A stretch of 64,000 nucleotides of DNA from Rhizophagus irregularis (Eukaryota; Glomeromycota; Glomeromycetes; Glomerales; Glomeraceae): positions 62,001 through 126,000 of the forward strand of contig NC_089430.1 in assembly GCF_026210795.1 (NCBI RefSeq). Reading direction: 5' to 3'. Made by a program: the position numbers and the translations under genes. This document shows positions 58,980 through 64,000 of this stretch, in pieces. Position 1 is the stretch's first letter, and each line of letters opens with the position of its first letter. The notes under the pieces were generated by a model. The model did not search any database. It worked only from the letters and a program-made list of their open reading frames with translations, and was not told where the DNA came from.

Positions 58980-59969
58980 AGCTCCTAACAGGTCAGTTTA
59001 GTCTGGATTATAGATGATTCAGATTAGAGCTGAAATCCATAAGAACTGAACTGAAAAACCGGCAGTTCGGTTCAGTTTAATCCGATTTTTATAAAAATGC
59101 GAAAAATCAAATAGCCACCCATATAGTAATCGTACAAAGTCGAGCCATATATCATTGGATTCGTCTCGATGAGACACGTTAAATGGTGGTAAGATCATAT
59201 CTCTAGCATTGATAGATCACAAGTTAACTCACGCTAAATGATTTACAATAATTGGAATTAGTAAGTCATCTATCAGCACCATTCCATGTGTCTCAGTGAG
59301 ATGAATCTAATGAATATAAATTCGTCTGTGTATGACCACTGGATGGCGAATAATGTCAAGTTTCGCATTTTTTTAAAATTTTCGAGTGTTAAAATTAAAA
59401 ATTCCGATATATGAATTTATTTGTCATCTAATGGTCATACAAATATGAATTAAGATTTATTAGATTCATCTCGATAAGACGAGTCAAATGGTGGTGAGAT
59501 CATGTCTCTAGCATCAATAGATCGTAAGTTAATTCACGCTAAATGATTTATAAAAAATTGGCATTAGCAAGCTATCCATCGATGCTAGAGACGTGATCTT
59601 ACACCATTCAATTCGTCTCATCAAGACAAATCTAATGAATCCTAATTCATATTTGTACGACCATTAAACGACGAATAAATTCATTTATTGATAAATCATT
59701 TAGCATGGCTTAACGTGTGATCTATCGATGCTAGAGACATGATCTTACCACCATTTGACGCGTCTCATTGAGATGAATTCAGTGATATATAGCTCAACTT
59801 TATACGATCACTAGATGGATAGCTATCTGATTTTTCGCATTTTTATAAAAAATCGGATTAAACTGAACTGAACCGCCAGTTTTTCAGTTCTAATACCCAA
59901 ACCAAACCAAACTGAATTTTGAGCCGGTTTTGGATTGGTTCCCCGGTTTAGCCTGAACTGTTAGGAGCT
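58980..59969. mobile_element. TTAA-flanked palindromic element, 990 bp, non-coding
   Basis: Ends are AGCTCCTAACAGGTCAG and, from the right, AGCTCCTAACAGTTCAG, with TTAA at 58976-58979 and 59970-59973. Arms of more than 200 bp are inverted copies with CAGTTTAATCCGATTTTTAT. The centre has about five copies, in both orientations, of a module with CGTCTC...GAGACG and ATCTCTAGCATTGATAG. TTAA targets point to piggyBac-type movement. No gene inside. Confidence 0.85.
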
Positions 59970-60001
59970 TTAATTTTGATTTTTGAATAATAAAGAGAAA
60001 T

Positions 60002-61117
60002 CACTGGTCAAAAACTGATATATCAGTAGCAGATATGTATCAGATATATACCTGATATGTGTAGTATTAATGCAGAAAATCAGGTACCCGATATGTGTAA
60101 GATATGTATAAATATATATATCATATATATATCAGGTACTAATATGTATATGATATGTAAATGATATGTAGATGATATATATATTTACACATATCTTACA
60201 CATATCGGGTACCTGATTTTCTGCATTAATATTCTGTGGCAATCCAATTATAACAAGAAGGATTAGATAATTTGACATTTTACATTAGATAATATTTAAT
60301 AGTTATTCAGCACGAAGTGCCAAATAACTGTTATATTAGGTAAATTAAGTTTGATTGGTGATCCGGGCTCTGTAGGAGCCTGAGATCAACTGATTAAATT
60401 TGATTTCCAATATAATAAGCTACCTTTAGATAGCATTAGTTATTCGGTTCAAAGTGCCAAATAAGTGATTTATCTGGTATCCTGTGATTTGATATTGCCT
60501 GATACATAAATTTTTGCCTGATACACGATTTTTTTGCCTGATATGCGAATTTTTGCCTGATACATGATTTATTATAACCATTTTTAATTATAAAAAATCA
60601 TGTGATACCGGATAAAATATATTTATTTTGTAATTGCACTGTATTTATAAATAAACAATATTTTAACAATTAATCTATCTATATATTAAAAAACACTGCA
60701 ATCACGTGGGCGTTATGTTTAGATTAACCATATAAATAAGTCATTTGAATTGTGTAACCCTACTTCTATTCGTCGCCAATATTACACAAGACTAAAAAAG
60801 GAAATTTTATTTCTGGCGAAAAACTGAAATTTTGGGTTATACAGGATTCCATAAAAGGAAATTGTCAGTTATGCCAATTTCCAAAAAAGGAAATTTTGTC
60901 TTCTGTTACTTTTCAGAGAAATTAAAAAAATGTGTTGTTCAAATTTGCAAAAAAGGAAATTCTTTGCAGATCTTTTAATTCTGGCTGGAATTACATATTA
61001 ACTGTTGTTGTAGACAACAGGTGAACACTAGTGAAATTTTAAATATACAATACTACACATATCAGGTACATATCTGATATATATCTGCTACCTGATATAT
61101 CAGTTTTTGACCAGTTC
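60002..61117. mobile_element. Palindromic element with ACTGGTCAAAAACTG ends, holding a Helitron
   Basis: The left end ACTGGTCAAAAACTGATATA returns inverted at 61098-61116, and the next 60 bp on both sides match (CAGATATATACCTGATATG). A second inverted pair lies at 60066-60226 (GCAGAAAATCAGGTACC). Between are two hairpins around GCACGAAGTGCCAAATAAC and a 20-bp repeat TTTTGCCTGATACACGA (60495-60560). Target duplication not clear. The Helitron at 60674-61031 interrupts it. Confidence 0.55.
60674..61031 (+). mobile_element. Small non-autonomous Helitron, 358 bp
   Basis: It starts TCTATCTATATATTAAAAAA after an A (60673) and ends CTAG before a T (61032), the A-T target of Helitrons. A 7-bp hairpin, CTGTTGT (61002-61008) with ACAACAG (61014-61020), sits 11 bases before the end. 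No target duplication, as expected. The body has several AAAAAAGGAAATT words and no Rep/helicase gene. Confidence 0.85.
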
Positions 61118-61608
61118 TGAAAGGTTAAAAAGTAGTGTGTTTTGGTTCCTACGCCTTTAAAGTTTAACTGGCCAAGTAGTTCGCAGGTCAGACCATTATT
61201 TCTTGAAAGAAGCTCCTGATTAACGTATTTCTTGCTAGTTGATGTTGTTAACTAGAGAGTTAGTTTTCTAAAGTAAGAAGACGGAGTTGAGGTATATGTT
61301 TAGTGTTTTTTACTCAGGTTTTTCTCATTGCACTTAGAGTTTTCCTAAGGTTTATGTTTTTATTTTTTGCTTTTTGTTTTTCTTGGTCACTTTTTTCAGT
61401 ATAACCTAGAGGTTAGATAAATATACGGAGGGTCAACTCAAATATTATACAGACTGATCAGTGACTGACAGATCTGTCACTATATATAAATTACTATGAT
61501 AAATAGTAAAATGTAACATTACTCCAAGTTTAGAGTAAAAGATCGGCTGATAATCAAATTAATCATGAAAAAAAATTATTATGCGGTAATAATGAAACAC
61601 GAAACTAA
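61117..61608. other. No gene seen
   Basis: A slightly less AT-rich stretch. AGTGACTGACAGATCTGTCA at about 61462 is part of a short dyad. It could be 5' DNA of the following gene, but nothing proves it. Confidence 0.4.
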
Positions 61609-61760
61609 AGCTCCGAACGGTTTGGGCTAAACTGGAAAACCAATCTGAAACTAGCTCAAAATTCGGTTCGGTTCAGTTTGGGTATTAGAATTGAAAACCA
61701 GCGGTTCGGTTCAGTTTAATCCGATTTTTATAAAAATGCGAAAAACCGAATAGCCGGTTT
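61609..61760. mobile_element. Single-arm relic of the TTAA-flanked element family
   Basis: AGCTCCGAACGGTTTGGGCT, then TTCGGTTCAGTTTGGGTATT and CAGTTTAATCCGATTTTTAT, match one arm of the 58980-59969 element. The other arm and the second end are missing. It lies just before the first visible exon of the P-element-like gene. Confidence 0.7.
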
Positions 61761-61807
61761 TTATATTTAATTCTATTTATTTTTTTAATAATAATTTTTG
61801 TTTTAAG

Positions 61808-64000
61808 GTTTTGAAAACGTAACTCATATTCGAGGTACTCAGCTTATTGGCAATGATAAAGATCATACTCCTTTTGCTTTAATGGAAAAAAAAGGCCAAC
61901 CTGATAAAATATATCGTAGAATAGATTGCACACTTGTAGTGACAAAAAAAAATATATGTGAAAATTGCACAAAATTGCAAAATACTATGTATATAATTCA
62001 GAAAAGAATTTTAGCTGGAACAATTTCTGCAAAAGTAATACATGCATCAAAAGAAATTCTTATAGAAAAAGTTGATAAATAACGAAAAATTATCAGAGGA
62101 CAAAATGAAATAATTGTTGGTCTAAAAGAGCGTCTAGAAGAAAAAATTAAAAAAGAAGAAGTAGAAGTATCAGATAATATTGCAAATATTACACATATTG
62201 TTACTAAAGATGTTATTAATAAAAATATAAATTTTTCTACTCTTCATCCTATTTTTCAAGAACTCATTCGCATTCAAACTGGAAAACCAAAAGATATCAT
62301 CTAATGTAAGATTAATTAATTGATAAATATTATATTAAATATAAAAAAAAATTTTATATATTTTTTAAATTTAGGTTTTTACATTGGGTTATATCTGTAT
62401 ATAGTAAATCTGGTCATGCAACTTATGATGCAATGAAAGTAATTATGCGTTTACCATCAATTTCTACCCTCAAAAGCTATATTAATGAATGTGAGCAAAA
62501 ATCAGGTTGGCAAAATAAAATTACTTATCAGATGTTAACTAGCTTAACAATAAACAAAATTTGGGAATATGGATGAGTGGGATTTTTTTTACATGATTCT
62601 TTTAAGATTCAAAAAGGTAAATTATAATCATTGTTAAATTTATAAGTAAATTTTAATTAATTTTACTATATAAATTTATATTCTTTAGGTCTTTTTTGGA
62701 ATCAACATAAAAATTGTTATGTTGGTTATTTGGATTTTGAAAATGAAATGCAAGATTATCAAGCATTTGCTATACAATGTCAGCAAGAAATAGAATCAAC
62801 ATCAACAGAAAACAAATCTTTATTTGATGAACAAAAATATGGACTTGCAACTCAAGTTCATCAAATTGTTTGGCATTCAGTAACATATAACTTTGCATTT
62901 CCTATATCATATTATGGTATTAATAATATAACAGCACATTGCTTAAACACATTAATTTTTAGTCTTGCAGCAAAACTGAAATGCGTAGGAATACATACAA
63001 TTGGTTCAGTTTGTGATGGAGCAGGAGAAAATAGAACTCATATTAAGAGTTTTGATTAGTATGCATCAAAATGGTCTTTTGGAGATTTAGTAGAAGTCAA
63101 TTTTAATAAAGATAAAAGATCTTTTTATGCAGCAAAAATTATAGATAATAATTTTAAAAGAACAAAGTTTACTGTATGTCAACTTGATTGTAATGATCCT
63201 AATAAAAAAATTGAAGTTAAACGAAACTTTATTCGTCCACCAATGCCTTTAAAATTAAAATGGAATGTTAATGAACGATGTGAATTTAAAAATTCAAGAG
63301 ATAACCAATGGTATTTAGGAAAAATCACTAAATTTGATCCAGTTGAATCAACATTATCTGTGAAAATTAAAAATACTAAAGAAGGTTGGAAAGTTTTTAG
63401 TTATCATATTGGTAAATTTCTTCGTCCTATTTATAATAGTCAAGAACTTTTAGTAAATCATAAAACAATTAATCCTATTACTGGTGAAAATTGGTTTTTT
63501 ATTAGTGATCCAACCCATGTTTTTAAAAAACTTAGAAACAATTTATCAAAAAGTCATACAGGTGAAAAAAATGCTAGAGAAATAATGTTTAAAAAAAGGA
63601 AATTAGTTGGAAATATATAAAAGGTGTATATGAATATACAAATCAACATACAACAGCAAAAGCTACAAAATTAACTAAATGACATATATGGTTAACCTTA
63701 TGGAGTAAAATGCATGTTGATTTTGCTGAACATACATTATCAAAAGAAGTTGAAGATGCATTAGCATCTATTAAAAAACTTAAGGAAATATCAAAGGAAA
63801 CAAGAGTAAGTAATTATTAAATTATTTTAATTATTTTATAAACTTATTTATTTAAATAAAATTAAAAAATTAATAATCATTTATTTTAAAGGATTATATT
63901 AAATATTCACGAAAGTATTATCAAATAATGCATAGTAAAATTAGTATCCAATCTTTGACAGATTCACATATTAATACTTTAATGGAAATTCGTAATTGGT
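61808..64000 (+). pseudogene. P-element/THAP9-like transposase with two Tudor-like units (partial, broken)
   Basis: The first visible exon follows an AG at 61806-61807 and reads FENVTHIRGTQLIG. Family landmarks in order: LHWVISVYSK and LPSISTLKSYINEC; HDSFKIQKGLFW with YVGYLDFEN (first catalytic region); VTYNFAFPISYYGINN; GSVCDGAGENR; ISDPTHVFKKLRNNL; LTK-HIWLTLWSKMHVDFAE and LSKEVEDAL. Between CDGAGENR and SDPTHVF lie about 130 extra residues with two Tudor/Agenet-like units (FGDLVEVNFNKDKRSFYAAK and WNVNERCEFKNSRDNQWYLG). In-frame stops occur at 62080, 62302, 62574, 63058, 63618 and 63680 (about). A GT donor at 63806 and exon from 63892 continue off the edge. The N-terminal THAP-type finger is not visible. 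Confidence 0.7.

Noticed and set aside
60002-61117. 3-bp target duplication for this palindrome
   Set aside because: Flanking triplets do not match in any alignment of the ends that was tried.

Overview
The window looks like repeat-rich nuclear DNA of an early-diverging fungus, most likely an arbuscular mycorrhizal fungus (Glomeromycotina, Rhizophagus-like). The reasons are very AT-rich DNA, short GT-AG introns of about 45-100 bp, and a mix of long non-LTR retrotransposons with RNase H, hAT, Tc1/mariner, Tnp2/Plavaka-like and P-element-like transposases, Helitrons, and many inverted-repeat elements. No bacterial operon, rRNA or CRISPR feature was seen. The species is an inference.

Layout. 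1-4.6 kb: 3' part of an intact LINE, cut by the window edge. 5.3-7.4 kb: broken five-exon host-type gene A with a MITE in one exon. 8.6-8.9 kb: Harbinger-type MITE. 9.3-16.4 kb: decayed Tnp2/Plavaka-like gene E whose first exon is split by a 3.5 kb hAT element with an exact 8-bp target duplication. 18.5-25.6 kb: decayed LINE on the minus strand inside an older AT-rich repeat, bounded by a 17-bp duplication. 25.6-32.2 kb: repeats, including three elements with CACAGGTC ends and 3-bp duplications, and several tandem arrays. 32.7-45.5 kb: a mostly minus-strand region with a small gene family (C broken, fragment I, D complete, B complete), an RRM-like gene G with a hairpin array in its first intron, and a coiled-coil gene J. 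45.6-49.0 kb: a foldback-like element, two inverted repeat arrays around a two-exon gene for 63 residues. 49.1-52.7 kb: gene F, a better preserved relative of E with BAH-like regions near both ends of a Tnp2-like core. 53-61 kb: repeats, a nearly intact Tc1 element, a TTAA-flanked palindromic element, and a small Helitron nested in another palindrome. 61.8-64 kb: start of a P-element/THAP9-like transposase gene with two Tudor-like units, running off the edge.

Genes A, B, C, D and fragment I all lie on the minus strand and share a core around (L/M)K(S/C)LFLR, in places preceded by PKW. B (389 aa, six exons) and D (542 aa, four exons) can be spliced by eye into complete reading frames with consistent phases. 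This family and the foldback element are the best candidates for something undescribed. Many transposon and gene copies carry TGA where CGA is expected, which fits decay of methylated CpG. No retrovirus-like or capsid-bearing element was identified with confidence; one broken zinc-knuckle fragment at 37 kb is of uncertain origin.
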